A stretch of 64,000 bases of DNA, from positions 124,001 to 188,000 of the forward strand of contig NZ_JAALAA010000006.1 in assembly GCF_011045035.1 (NCBI RefSeq). The letters run 5' to 3'. Of this stretch, positions 24,713 through 33,038 are shown one piece after another. How positions within the stretch are numbered: the first letter of the stretch is position 1; each line of letters begins with the position of its first letter. Under the pieces are notes generated by a model, which searched no databases, was not told the DNA's origin, and saw nothing but the letters and a program-made list of their open reading frames with translations. The DNA is from Nocardioides turkmenicus (GTDB taxonomy: Bacteria > Actinomycetota > Actinomycetes > Propionibacteriales > Nocardioidaceae). The translations under genes and the position numbers were made by a program.

Positions 24713-27067
24713 TCAGGAGACCCTGATCTTCATGATGCCAGCCTTCTCGTCGGAGGAGAGGACCTCGATCTTCACGCCGGAGCCAGCCGTCTTGGTGGAG
24801 TGCCGCGGGTTGTCGGCGTTCCAGTAGGCGGTCTCGCTCGAGTCGACGAACGCGGCAACCGACCGGGTGGCCGGAACCGAGAGCGTCTCGCGGCTGATGA
24901 ACGCACCGGTCTTCGGGTCGAGGAAGTCCTGCTCCAGGTTGAGAGCGTCCTTCTTGTCGACGTCGAAGGTCGAGTCGTACCCCTGCATCCGGTTACGGGT
25001 CAGGGTGCCGTTGGACCACTTCTGGATCGACGCCGTGGAGTCGACGATCAGCGCCTGGCCGCCACCGGGGTGGGCGGAGGTGTTGTTGTCTGAGTAGAGA
25101 CCGTTCTGGTACCAGACCAGCAGGCCGTCCTGGTAGCGGTAGTGGTCGACCTTGTCGGGCGCGGAGTTCGCGTAGCCGAAGTTGTACGGACCCTCGGCCA
25201 GCGTCTTGTCGTAGCCCTTGTACTGCCGGTTCTCGGCGATGTAGAAGTGCTTGTACGGCAGGGTGTAGGTGCCGTCGGCGAGGGTGAAGTACTTGTTGAC
25301 CGTCCAGCCGTCGAAGGACGAGAAGTCCGTCGTGTAGGCCGAGCCGACGGCCAGGTCGTCGATCGCGAAGCCGTAGTAGTGCACGCCACCGTCGGTGGCG
25401 GTGCGGAAGCGGAGCTTCACGGTCTGACCGGCGTACGCCGACAGGTCGACGGACAGGTCCTTGAACTCGACCGGGTCCTTGGTCTTGCAGTTGGTGGTGC
25501 AGGAGCTGTCCGAGGTGCCGTCGATGCCGTTGTTGGCCTCGGGGGAGGTGGAGGACAGGTTCGTCTTCAGCGGGGTGGACCAGGTCGAGCCGCCGTCGGT
25601 CGAAGCCTCGACGAAGGTGTAGTCGTATTCCTTCTCGAGGTCGTACTTCACCTTGGCAGTCAGCGTGCCGCCCGCAGGGATGGCGATCTCAGGGGTGGTC
25701 GCAGTCGCCGAGAGGTCGTCGCCCTTGCCCGAGTAGAGGAACGAGCGCCCGGAGGAACCGTCGCCGGCGTCGTACGTCTTCTTGCCGTCGGGCAGGTTGA
25801 CGATCAGCGCCTGCGGCGTCTTGGCGCCGGTGTCGTGGTACGACGGGCCGAGCGCGAGCTTCTTGGCGGTGCCGGCCTCGACGGTGTCGTAGTTGAGCCA
25901 GCCGAGGAAGAGCTTCTCCGGCGCACCCATGTGGTTGGGGGTGGTGCCGATCGCGCCGTCGCCGTGACCCAGCCACGAGCCGGAGCTCATCAGGGTCCAG
26001 AAGCCGGTGCCGTTCTCGCCGCCGGCGGTGTCGTAGAAGTCCGGCAGGCCGAGGTCGTGGCCGAACTCGTGCGCGAAGACGCCCAGACCGCCGTTCTCGG
26101 GCTCCGTGGTGTAGTCACGGATCCAGATGTCGGTGTTGCCGATCTGCACGCCGCCGACCTTCGGGAAGTTCGACGGACCCTCGGAGCCGGAGGCGTTCGC
26201 GGCCCAGCGGTGCGACCAGATGGCCCACGGGTCGGCGCCGGCCTCCTCGCCCTCGCCGGAGTGGATCGCCTGGAAGTGGTCGATGTAACCGTCGGACTCG
26301 TTGAAGTTGCCGTCACCGTCGATGTCGTAGCGGTCCCAGATGTCGTAGTCCTTCAGGTAGGACACGATCTCGGCGTCGGTCTTGCCGGCGGCCTTCTGGG
26401 CGTCGTACCAGGCGTTGGCGCTGTCCTGGATGAAGTTCTTCATCGAGGAGGCGGTCTCGTCGCCGGTCTCGCTCTGGTAGTAGGACGCGGCGTGGGGGAG
26501 CTTCACCCAGTCGCTGGTGTCGCCCTGGAGGTCGAAGCGGCCGCTCGACATCTCCTTGTAGACGTTGTGGAAGGACTCGGCGCTCGGGTCCTCGTTGAAG
26601 AACATGTCCTGGTAGTGATCCCGCGAGAAGTCGGGCTCCCAGTAGGTGGAGTTGTCACCCTCCTCCGGGGCCTCGATCTCGTTGTGGAGCGGGCCCGAGG
26701 TGTTGTCGGGGAACGCCGGGTTGCCACCCTCGCCGAACTCCACCAGGAAGCTGAGCAGCTGGGACTTCTCGGTCGGCTGGTGCTCGACCCAGCGGGTGTT
26801 GTCGCCCTTGCCCATCTTGACGACTTCACTGCCGTTCTTGGTGACAGTCGTCTTCTCGCCCGTGGCAACGGCCTCGGCCGCGGCCTGCTTCAGCTCGGTG
26901 CGCTTGGTGTGGAGCGCGTCCGGCTTGTTGTCGATCTTCTGCTTCACGCTGGCGGAAGCCGGGGTCCTGGTCTCCTCGGCGGCGGTTGCCGCCGATGGGG
27001 AGAGGACAACCGGCGTCACTCCCGCGACCGCAACTGCGGCGAGGGCGCTGAAAACGCGCTTGTTCAT
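24713..27067 (-). CDS. Secreted M6-family (immune inhibitor A-like) metalloprotease
   Basis: Zinc endopeptidase of 784 residues exported by Sec: a signal peptide (MNKRVFSALAAVAVAG) precedes Ala-rich cleavage near residue 30. A charged propeptide-like region runs to about 120. The catalytic motif HEFGHDLGLPD (His333, HExxHxxGxxD) and a following LMSSGSW Met-turn are visible. A calcium-binding-like DIDGDGNFNESDG loop precedes the active site. Beta-sandwich domains (MAM/VEG-like, with SFDGW and DDLAVGS) fill the C-terminus. ATG 27067 has GGAGG at 6 bases; longer in-frame starts are rejected. It interrupts the usual tatD-rpf neighbourhood. Confidence 0.9.
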   Translation of the reverse strand: MNKRVFSALAAVAVAGVTPVVLSPSAATAAEETRTPASASVKQKIDNKPDALHTKRTELKQAAAEAVATGEKTTVTKNGSEVVKMGKGDNTRWVEHQPTEKSQLLSFLVEFGEGGNPAFPDNTSGPLHNEIEAPEEGDNSTYWEPDFSRDHYQDMFFNEDPSAESFHNVYKEMSSGRFDLQGDTSDWVKLPHAASYYQSETGDETASSMKNFIQDSANAWYDAQKAAGKTDAEIVSYLKDYDIWDRYDIDGDGNFNESDGYIDHFQAIHSGEGEEAGADPWAIWSHRWAANASGSEGPSNFPKVGGVQIGNTDIWIRDYTTEPENGGLGVFAHEFGHDLGLPDFYDTAGGENGTGFWTLMSSGSWLGHGDGAIGTTPNHMGAPEKLFLGWLNYDTVEAGTAKKLALGPSYHDTGAKTPQALIVNLPDGKKTYDAGDGSSGRSFLYSGKGDDLSATATTPEIAIPAGGTLTAKVKYDLEKEYDYTFVEASTDGGSTWSTPLKTNLSSTSPEANNGIDGTSDSSCTTNCKTKDPVEFKDLSVDLSAYAGQTVKLRFRTATDGGVHYYGFAIDDLAVGSAYTTDFSSFDGWTVNKYFTLADGTYTLPYKHFYIAENRQYKGYDKTLAEGPYNFGYANSAPDKVDHYRYQDGLLVWYQNGLYSDNNTSAHPGGGQALIVDSTASIQKWSNGTLTRNRMQGYDSTFDVDKKDALNLEQDFLDPKTGAFISRETLSVPATRSVAAFVDSSETAYWNADNPRHSTKTAGSGVKIEVLSSDEKAGIMKIRVS

Positions 27068-27546
27068 CGTTCCTCCGGGGTCTGGTGACATCGCGCACAT
27101 CTGCCTTCCCGAGAAACGACCGGCACGACGGGCCATCACGACGCAGATGGCTGGGGAGTACAACACCAAGCAACGCAGTTACCTGTAAAGGATTTGTCGC
27201 CTATTGGCCAGCGGGCACGATATTTCGTGGCGGGATTACGACAGCGACCATGATCCACCTGCTTGACCTGCGATTTCGGCGTGGTGAATCGCACAGGTGT
27301 CATTCGGTGTGACAGGTATTGACAGCCCTGCCTGGTGCTCCTTTGATGCCAAGATTGCATGCTTGTATTTGCCTGCTGCACGTGCGCGGAACTTGCATTT
27401 AACCGACCGGATTTGTTCCGCTGTCCGGCGAGATAGCCGGGGTCGGGATAGATCCGGACGGTGTTGGGGGTGGGCCTCAGCGCGTAGATCTTCAGATCTC
27501 GCAACACCGTGCGCCCGTGCCCGGGGAGCACGAACATCGGAGCATT
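27068..27546. other. 479-base intergenic region between divergent protease and rpf
   Basis: No ORF of credible composition is present, and the region is clearly more AT-rich than its neighbours. It must hold the promoters of both the M6 protease and rpf. One good plus-strand promoter candidate is visible at 27319-27347. I looked for a ydaO-type c-di-AMP riboswitch, which often precedes rpf in actinobacteria, and could not recognise its conserved core. The first 120 bases next to the protease gene hold no clear element. Confidence 0.5.
27319..27347 (+). promoter_or_regulatory. rpf: Candidate sigma-70-type promoter for rpf
   Basis: TTGACA (27319-27324), 17-base spacer, TTTGAT (27342-27347). 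The -35 hexamer is perfect and the -10 matches at four of six positions. It lies about 200 bases before the chosen rpf start, leaving a long leader. Confidence 0.35.
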
Positions 27547-28707
27547 GTGCCCGTCAGCAGCACCACCTCATGGGTTCGCAACATCGCATCTACTCGTCGC
27601 CGTAAGGCCCTTCTGGTCGGCGGACTCGCCGCCGCAGTTGTGGCCGCAGGCGGCACCGCATACGGGGTCAAGACCTCCCAGACCGACGTCGTCCTCTCGG
27701 TCGACGGCAAGGCCAAGGACATCAGCGTCCACGCCGACACCGTCGGTGAGGTCCTCGAGACCCAGGGCATCGAGATCGGCGACCGCGACGCCGTCGCCCC
27801 GTCGGTCGACACCAAGGTCGAGGACGGCAGCGCCATCAGCGTCCGCTACGCCCGGCAGCTGAGCCTCGAGGTCGATGGCAAGTCCCAGGACCACTGGGTG
27901 ACCGCCACGACCGTCGGTGGCGCTCTCGCCGAGCTCGGCCGTGACTACGACCGCGCCGAGCTCTCCACCAGCCGCGGTGCGTACATCGGCCGCGACGGGA
28001 TGTCGCTCGACGTCGTCACCCCGAAGACCGTCAAGGTCGAGCTGGCGGGGAAGAAGGCCAAGAAGGTGAGCGTGACCGCGCTGACCGTCGGTGAAGCCCT
28101 GAAGGACCTCGGGGTCGACCTGGAGCGTCGCGACAAGGTCTCCCCGGCCTCGGACAAGGCCCTCAAGACCGGTCAGAAGATCGTCTTCACCGACTTCTCG
28201 GCCAAGAACCAGAAGGTCGCGCGCGAGACCATCGAGGCGCCGGTCGAGGAGCGCGAGGACTCGTCGATGTACGAGGGCGAGACCGAGGTCGTCCAGGAGG
28301 GCGCCGACGGCGTCCGCTCGGTGACCTACCGCATCGTCTACAAGAACGGCGAGGCCGTCTCCCGGAAGGTTCTCGAGCAGAACGTCATCAAGGAGGCCGA
28401 GCCGCGCATCGTCAAGGTCGGCACCAAGGAGAAGGAGGCCCCGGCGGCCAACTTCGCCGGTGGCAGCACCGTCTGGGACCAGCTCGCGCAGTGCGAGTCC
28501 GGCGGCAACTGGGCGATCAACACGGGCAACGGCTATTACGGCGGTCTGCAGTTCAACCTGCAGACCTGGCAGGCCTACGGTGGCTCCGGCTACCCGCACG
28601 AGGCCAGCCGTGAGACCCAGATCGCGATCGCGACCAAGGTCCGCGACGCCAACGGTGGCTACGGCGCCTGGCCGCACTGCTCGCAGCAGCTCGGCCTGCC
28701 GCAGTAA
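27547..28707 (+). CDS. rpfB: Resuscitation-promoting factor, RpfB-like
   Basis: Cell-wall lytic growth factor acting outside the membrane. The 386 residues contain an N-terminal basic stretch and membrane anchor (about 20-42), three DUF348 repeats (about 48-215, each with [18 protein letters not shown]), a G5 domain (about 215-295, ending KVGTKEKE), and a C-terminal transglycosylase-like Rpf domain. The catalytic Glu is in [16 protein letters not shown], and two Cys (CES and HCS) form the typical disulfide. I start at GTG 27547 with GGAG four bases upstream; GTG 27517 is longer but lacks an RBS. The downstream rsmA-ispE order is conserved in actinobacteria. Confidence 0.94.
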   Translation: MPVSSTTSWVRNIASTRRRKALLVGGLAAAVVAAGGTAYGVKTSQTDVVLSVDGKAKDISVHADTVGEVLETQGIEIGDRDAVAPSVDTKVEDGSAISVRYARQLSLEVDGKSQDHWVTATTVGGALAELGRDYDRAELSTSRGAYIGRDGMSLDVVTPKTVKVELAGKKAKKVSVTALTVGEALKDLGVDLERRDKVSPASDKALKTGQKIVFTDFSAKNQKVARETIEAPVEEREDSSMYEGETEVVQEGADGVRSVTYRIVYKNGEAVSRKVLEQNVIKEAEPRIVKVGTKEKEAPAANFAGGSTVWDQLAQCESGGNWAINTGNGYYGGLQFNLQTWQAYGGSGYPHEASRETQIAIATKVRDANGGYGAWPHCSQQLGLPQ

Positions 28708-28741
28708 GGCTGTTTCGGCCTTCGGGCCATAGGCTGTACCC

Positions 28742-29611
28742 ATGACCGACCGCACCCCGCCGCGCCTGTTGGGCCCGGCGGAGGTGCGGTCGCTCGCATC
28801 CGAGCTCGATCTGCGCCCCACCAAGCAGCGTGGGCAGAACTTCGTCATCGACGCCAACACGGTCCGCCGGATCGTCCGCGAGTCCGGCGTCGGCGCCTCC
28901 GATGTCGTCGTGGAGGTCGGTCCCGGCCTCGGGTCGCTCACCCTCGCCATCCTCGAGACCGGCGCCACGGTGACCGCGATCGAGATCGACGAGGTCCTGG
29001 CCGAGCGGCTGCCGCGGACCATCCAGGAGTACGCCCCCGACCAGGCCGACGCGTTCAGCCTGATCCGCGCCGACGCCCTCAGGGTCTCGTCGGTTCCAGG
29101 GCCGCCGCCCACGGCCCTGGTCGCCAACCTGCCCTACAACGTCTCGGTCCCGGTCCTGCTCCACCTGATGTCGCTGCTGCCAACGCTGCGCCACGGGCTG
29201 GTGATGGTGCAGGCCGAGGTCGCCGACCGGCTCGCGGCCAAGCCGGGCTCGAAGGTCTACGGCGTCCCGTCGGTCAAGGCCGCCTGGTACGCCGACGTCC
29301 GCCGGGCCGGCGCGATCGGCCGCAACGTCTTCTGGCCGGCGCCCAACGTCGACTCCGGCCTCGTCTACTGGAGCCACCGCGAGCCGCCCACGACCGCGGT
29401 CTCGCGCGAGGACGTCTTCGCGGTCGTCGACGCCGCCTTCGCGCAGCGCCGCAAGGCGCTCCGCGGCGTACTCAAGCCGCTGGCCGGCTCCGCCGACGCG
29501 GCCGAGAAGGCGCTCGTCGCGGCCGGGATCGACCCGCTCGCACGCGGGGAGTCGCTGACCATCGACGACTTCGTACGCATCACCGAATCGCTCCAGAAGG
29601 TTCCCTCATGA
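28742..29611 (+). CDS. rsmA: 16S rRNA A1518/A1519 dimethyltransferase
   Basis: Dimethylates two adjacent adenosines near the 3' end of 16S rRNA during ribosome assembly. It is 289 residues long. [18 protein letters not shown] at the N-terminus, the SAM-binding [13 protein letters not shown], and the catalytic NLPYNVSVP motif are typical of KsgA. The C-terminal helical domain includes [16 protein letters not shown]. Its stop overlaps the ispE start (ATGA), and it is in the rpfB-rsmA-ispE order common in actinobacteria. Confidence 0.96.
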   Translation: MTDRTPPRLLGPAEVRSLASELDLRPTKQRGQNFVIDANTVRRIVRESGVGASDVVVEVGPGLGSLTLAILETGATVTAIEIDEVLAERLPRTIQEYAPDQADAFSLIRADALRVSSVPGPPPTALVANLPYNVSVPVLLHLMSLLPTLRHGLVMVQAEVADRLAAKPGSKVYGVPSVKAAWYADVRRAGAIGRNVFWPAPNVDSGLVYWSHREPPTTAVSREDVFAVVDAAFAQRRKALRGVLKPLAGSADAAEKALVAAGIDPLARGESLTIDDFVRITESLQKVPS

Positions 29612-30510
29612 CGATCACCGTCCGTGCGGCCGCGAAGTTCAACCTTCACCTCGGGGTCGGGCCGGTCCGCGACGACGGCTACCACCCGCTGGCGACCGTC
29701 TACCACGCGATCGGGCTCTACGACGACGTCACCGTGAGCGAGGCCGACGAGTGGCAGGTCGCGCTCACCGCGGAGGATCACATCGCGCTGGGCGAGGTCC
29801 CGACCGGCGACGACAACATCGTCGTGCGGGCCGGCGAGGCGCTCACCGCCCACCACGGTCTCGACCGGGCGGCGAGGATCGAGATCCACAAGGGCATCCC
29901 GGTCGCCGGCGGTCTCGCCGGCGGCTCCGCCGACGCCGCCGCGACGTTGATCGCCCTCGACCGGCTGTGGTCGCTGGAGACCTCCGACGAGGATCTGTTG
30001 GCCCTCGCGGGGCAGCTGGGCTCGGACGTACCGTTCGCGCTGATCGGCGCCACCGCCATCGGCGGCGGCCGTGGTGAGATCGTCGAGCCGGTGACCGACA
30101 ACGGCGCCTGGTGGTGGGTCGTGGTCGGCAACGAGCAGGGACTCTCCACGCCGGCGGTCTACCGCGCCTTCGACGAGCACACCGGGAGCGAGGTCGGCGA
30201 CCCGCAGGTGCCCGAGAGCCTCCTCATGGCGCTGGAGAAGGGCGACGCCGAGCTCCTCGCCGACGCGCTCGCCAACGACCTGCAGGGCCCGGCTCTGGAG
30301 CTCCGCCCCGACCTCGCCCAGACCTTCGCCGACGGCGAGGAGGCCGGCGCCCTCGCCGTCCAGCTCTCCGGCTCGGGCCCCACGATCCTGATGCTCTGCC
30401 GCGACGCTGCCCACGCCCGCGAGGTCTCCGGGGCGATGCAGGCCAAGGCGTACGACCGCGTCTGGACCGCGCCCGGCCCCGTCGCCGGCGCCCACGTGGT
30501 CACCTACTGA
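29608..30510 (+). CDS. ispE: 4-diphosphocytidyl-2-C-methyl-D-erythritol kinase
   Basis: GHMP kinase of the MEP isoprenoid pathway. It is 300 residues long. The substrate-binding N-terminus [22 protein letters not shown], the ATP-binding glycine motif [17 protein letters not shown] and the third GHMP motif [11 protein letters not shown] are intact. It is translationally coupled to rsmA. It is the last gene of this plus-strand run and faces the IclR gene across the repeat-rich stretch at 30514-30632. Confidence 0.96.
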   Translation: MTITVRAAAKFNLHLGVGPVRDDGYHPLATVYHAIGLYDDVTVSEADEWQVALTAEDHIALGEVPTGDDNIVVRAGEALTAHHGLDRAARIEIHKGIPVAGGLAGGSADAAATLIALDRLWSLETSDEDLLALAGQLGSDVPFALIGATAIGGGRGEIVEPVTDNGAWWWVVVGNEQGLSTPAVYRAFDEHTGSEVGDPQVPESLLMALEKGDAELLADALANDLQGPALELRPDLAQTFADGEEAGALAVQLSGSGPTILMLCRDAAHAREVSGAMQAKAYDRVWTAPGPVAGAHVVTY

Positions 30511-30513
30511 GCA

Positions 30514-30632
30514 CCTGCCGAGAGGTCGGCCCCGTCGGCCGAGACGTCGGTTAGATCGGCCGAGACGTCAGCGTGTGACGCCTCGACCGACGTAGCCGAC
30601 GTCTCGGCCTGCGTACGTGACGCCTCGGCAGG
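30514..30632. repeat. Nested palindromic repeat array between convergent genes
   Basis: Outer arms CCTGCCGAG (30514-30522) and CTCGGCAGG (30624-30632) enclose inner perfect 14-base arms GGCCGAGACGTCGG (30537-30550) and CCGACGTCTCGGCC (30596-30609). A further direct copy of CGGCCGAGACGTC begins near 30558. The whole 119 bases can fold into a long branched hairpin that ends 3 bases before the IclR stop. Two stretches of 21 and 17 bases recur almost exactly inside the ABC-F gene (34530-34586). It may act as a terminator and is probably a member of a dispersed repeat family. Confidence 0.7.
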
Positions 30633-30635
30633 GGT

Positions 30636-31448
30636 CTACGCGGCGCTGGTGACGACCTCGTCGGAGATCGCTGCGGCGGCGCGGCGCAGGTGGCGGGTGA
30701 TGCTCGCGGCGTTGAACCCTGCGGCGCTGCCGGAGACGGAGACCGCGGCGATCGCGCGGCCCTCGATCATGATCGGGACCGCCGCGCAAACGATGCCGAG
30801 CTGGGCCTCCTCGCGGTCGAAGGCGATGCGCTCGCTGTTGGCGCGGCGGAGCTCGGCGAGGAACTTCGCCGGGTCGCTGTGCGAGTGGCGGGTGCGCCTC
30901 ACCAGGCCGGACTCCAGCACCGCCGCGATGTGGTTGCGGTCGCTGAAGGAGAGGATCGCCTTGCCGAGGGCGGAGCAGGCCGCAGGCGCGCGCCCGCCGA
31001 CGTACGTGTCGGGCTGGATGCCGCCGCGTCCGGTGATCTTCTCCAGGATGACGATGTCGGTGCCTTCGAGGATGGCGAGGTGGACGGTCTTGCCGGTGGC
31101 CACGTAGAGCTCGGCCAGATGCGGCATCGCGGTCTCACGAATGCCCTGCGGGCGACAGATCTGCACCGCGTTGCCGAGCTCGAAGAGCCGGCGGCCGAGG
31201 ACGTAGTGACGCCCGGTGCGCTCGACGTATCCGCTCTGCTCGAGATGACGCAGGAGGCGGAACGCCGTCGACTTGGGTAGGCCCGCGGTGCGCGCGATCT
31301 CGCTGACACCGAGCTTCGGGCCGGCTCCGAGAAATGCCTCCAGGATCTGGAGGGCCTTCGTCGCAGACGGGGTCGCCGAGGAGGTCGTCCTCGGGGCACC
31401 TTCATGGTCGTGCTGACTAGCCAGGGTGGGGATAGCAGAGACGCTCAT
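30636..31448 (-). CDS. IclR-family transcriptional regulator
   Basis: 270-residue regulator with an N-terminal winged helix-turn-helix (SEIARTAGLPKSTAFRLLRHLEQSGYVER, about 50-78) and a C-terminal effector-binding GAF-like domain (GIRETAMPHLAELYVATGKTVHL ... GGRAPAACSALGKAIL). A 29-residue Ser/Thr/Ala-rich extension precedes the DNA-binding part. ATG 31448 has AAAGGAG at the correct distance. No catabolic operon is adjacent, so the target is unknown. Two palindromes upstream (31514-31540) are candidate operators. Confidence 0.9.
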   Translation of the reverse strand: MSVSAIPTLASQHDHEGAPRTTSSATPSATKALQILEAFLGAGPKLGVSEIARTAGLPKSTAFRLLRHLEQSGYVERTGRHYVLGRRLFELGNAVQICRPQGIRETAMPHLAELYVATGKTVHLAILEGTDIVILEKITGRGGIQPDTYVGGRAPAACSALGKAILSFSDRNHIAAVLESGLVRRTRHSHSDPAKFLAELRRANSERIAFDREEAQLGIVCAAVPIMIEGRAIAAVSVSGSAAGFNAASITRHLRRAAAAISDEVVTSAA

Positions 31449-31513
31449 GGGGGATCTCCTTTACTGAGCCGAAGACACACCACGATGGGGGGATCTGGGT
31501 GCCCCGGCTCTCT

Positions 31514-31540
31514 GTGACAGCAGTCACTGTAACGATCGTT
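31514..31540 (-). promoter_or_regulatory. Two palindromes upstream of the IclR gene
   Basis: GTGAC/GTCAC with a four-base spacer (31514-31527) is followed by the perfect 10-base palindrome AACGATCGTT (31531-31540). They lie 66-92 bases before the IclR start, a usual distance for autoregulation. Function is inferred. Confidence 0.4.
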
Positions 31541-31605
31541 CCGGAGGTTGTGGCGAAAATGTTGGATAAATCTCATTCCTGACCTGCGGAAATAGATGAC
31601 ACGGC

Positions 31606-31659
31606 ACACATTTCGATGTGTTTTCGACCGTTAGCGTCGTAGATCGTCTGTGGATCTAC
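31606..31659 (-). terminator. Two small hairpins downstream of the double TetR gene
   Basis: GTAGATC/GATCTAC (31639-31645 and 31653-31659, 7-base loop) begins 10 bases after the TetR stop on the minus strand. ACACAT/ATGTGT (31606-31611 and 31616-31621, four-base loop) lies further down. Either could end the transcript. The region 31449-31668 otherwise holds only the IclR upstream region. Confidence 0.35.
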
Positions 31660-31668
31660 GGTAGTAGG

Positions 31669-32931
31669 TCAGTGACTTATCTGTGTATGAAATGGCGTCG
31701 CCGTGACCAGTCTCGCCAGCAGGTCCGAGGTCGTGGCCGGTGGCATGCCAGCGCTGTCGAGCGCCTCGGCGAAGAGGAGTCCGTCTGCGATCGCGAGCAT
31801 GAGCGTGGCCATCTCGTCGGCATGCGCCGCCCCGTTCTCGCCGAGGGCGCCGCGGAGCCAGTCGGCGAAGTCCGCCCGCGACTGGAGGCGTACGGCGAGG
31901 AACCGGTCCCGGCCGGGAAGCGGCTCGGACCGCTTGGGAAGCACGAGCATGAGACCGATCCGCAGGAACGGCGGCAGCCGGTGGAGGCTGGCCACGAGCG
32001 GCGTCAGCATCCGGGGGAGCTCGGTGGACCAGTCGCAGTCCGCGCGCGGCGGCCGCCAGGAGGACTGGGCGCTCTGCCAGGCGCGGTAGGAGTCGTCGAC
32101 CGCCGCCGAGAACAGGTCGTCCTTGTTCGCGAAGTGCCAGTAGACCGAGGAGGCCGGGAGGCCGGCCGCGGCGCAGATCCGGCTGATCGAGGCGCCCTCG
32201 TAGCCGCTCTCCGCAGCGACCTCCAGCGCGGCTGCGACGAGCTTCTCCCGGCTACCGCTCCGACCCTCGTACGTCACCGGCGGCAGGTCCACGGCCTCCG
32301 GGGTCGCTGCCGGGTCCTGCTTGCGGAGGTGGTCCGCGATGGCGGCCAGGCCGTCGGCCAGCCGTTGCCGGAGCGGGTCGAGCTCGGCGTACTCATCGGT
32401 CTGGACGTGGATGAAGAGGCCGTCGTGGGCGGCGAGGGTCAGCCGGGCGAGGGTCTCGATGTGGGCGGGCGGAAGGTCGACGGCCCCGGACCACCACATC
32501 TCGAAGCCGGCCAGGGTCTGGGTGCGGATCTGGAGGAAGCGCTGCCGCGGACCGTCGCCGACCGTCGGCCCGGACTCGAGCGCGAGCATCAGACCCATCC
32601 GCCACCAGTCGGCGTTCGCGTCGCGGGTGTCCGACGTCGTCCGCCGCAGATTGGCCAGCAGCCCTTCGCGCAGGTCTCCGTCGGTCGGCTTCGACTCCCA
32701 CCGCGGGACGCGCCCGTGCCAGCGGGCGTAGCCGTGCTCGAGCGCCTCGGCGAGCAGCTGGTCCTTGTTGGGGAAGTGCCAGTAGAGGGAGGACGGCGGC
32801 AGGCCGGTGGCGCGCCGAACCAGCGCCATCGTCGTGCCGACGTAGCCGCGCTCGGCCGCCAGCCGGAGGGCAGCTTCGAGGATCATCTGACGCGAACCCT
32901 GGGTGTGCTCGCGGAGCGCCTTCTCGACCAT
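31669..32931 (-). CDS. Double-domain TetR-family regulator (two tandem TetR units)
   Basis: 420-residue protein that contains two complete TetR-type halves in one chain. Each has its own helix-turn-helix: GLPPSSLYWHFPNKDQLLAEA near residue 45 and GLPASSVYWHFANKDDLFSAA near 255. Each is followed by a helical ligand-binding domain of about 130-150 residues. TetR proteins normally act as dimers of about 200-residue chains, so this one may be a covalent pseudo-dimer. I start at ATG 32931 (M-V-E-K-A-L-R); a longer ORF would run into the divergent ABC-F promoter. Duplication and fusion are directly visible, while the target genes are unknown; the divergent ABC-F gene is the nearest candidate. Confidence 0.9.
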   Translation of the reverse strand: MVEKALREHTQGSRQMILEAALRLAAERGYVGTTMALVRRATGLPPSSLYWHFPNKDQLLAEALEHGYARWHGRVPRWESKPTDGDLREGLLANLRRTTSDTRDANADWWRMGLMLALESGPTVGDGPRQRFLQIRTQTLAGFEMWWSGAVDLPPAHIETLARLTLAAHDGLFIHVQTDEYAELDPLRQRLADGLAAIADHLRKQDPAATPEAVDLPPVTYEGRSGSREKLVAAALEVAAESGYEGASISRICAAAGLPASSVYWHFANKDDLFSAAVDDSYRAWQSAQSSWRPPRADCDWSTELPRMLTPLVASLHRLPPFLRIGLMLVLPKRSEPLPGRDRFLAVRLQSRADFADWLRGALGENGAAHADEMATLMLAIADGLLFAEALDSAGMPPATTSDLLARLVTATPFHTQISH

Positions 32932-33038
32932 TGCACGGAGTCTAGGCAGGTCAGGGGCCGTTCGTCCGCTCGGTGTGCCGCTGGGTGGCCGCCGCGATGC
33001 GGGCCGCCTCGCCGCCCTCGGGGACAATGGGAGGCGAT

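Noticed and set aside
27190..27546. ydaO-type (c-di-AMP) riboswitch upstream of rpfB
   Set aside because: Expected from other actinobacteria, but the conserved motifs are not recognisable in this leader.
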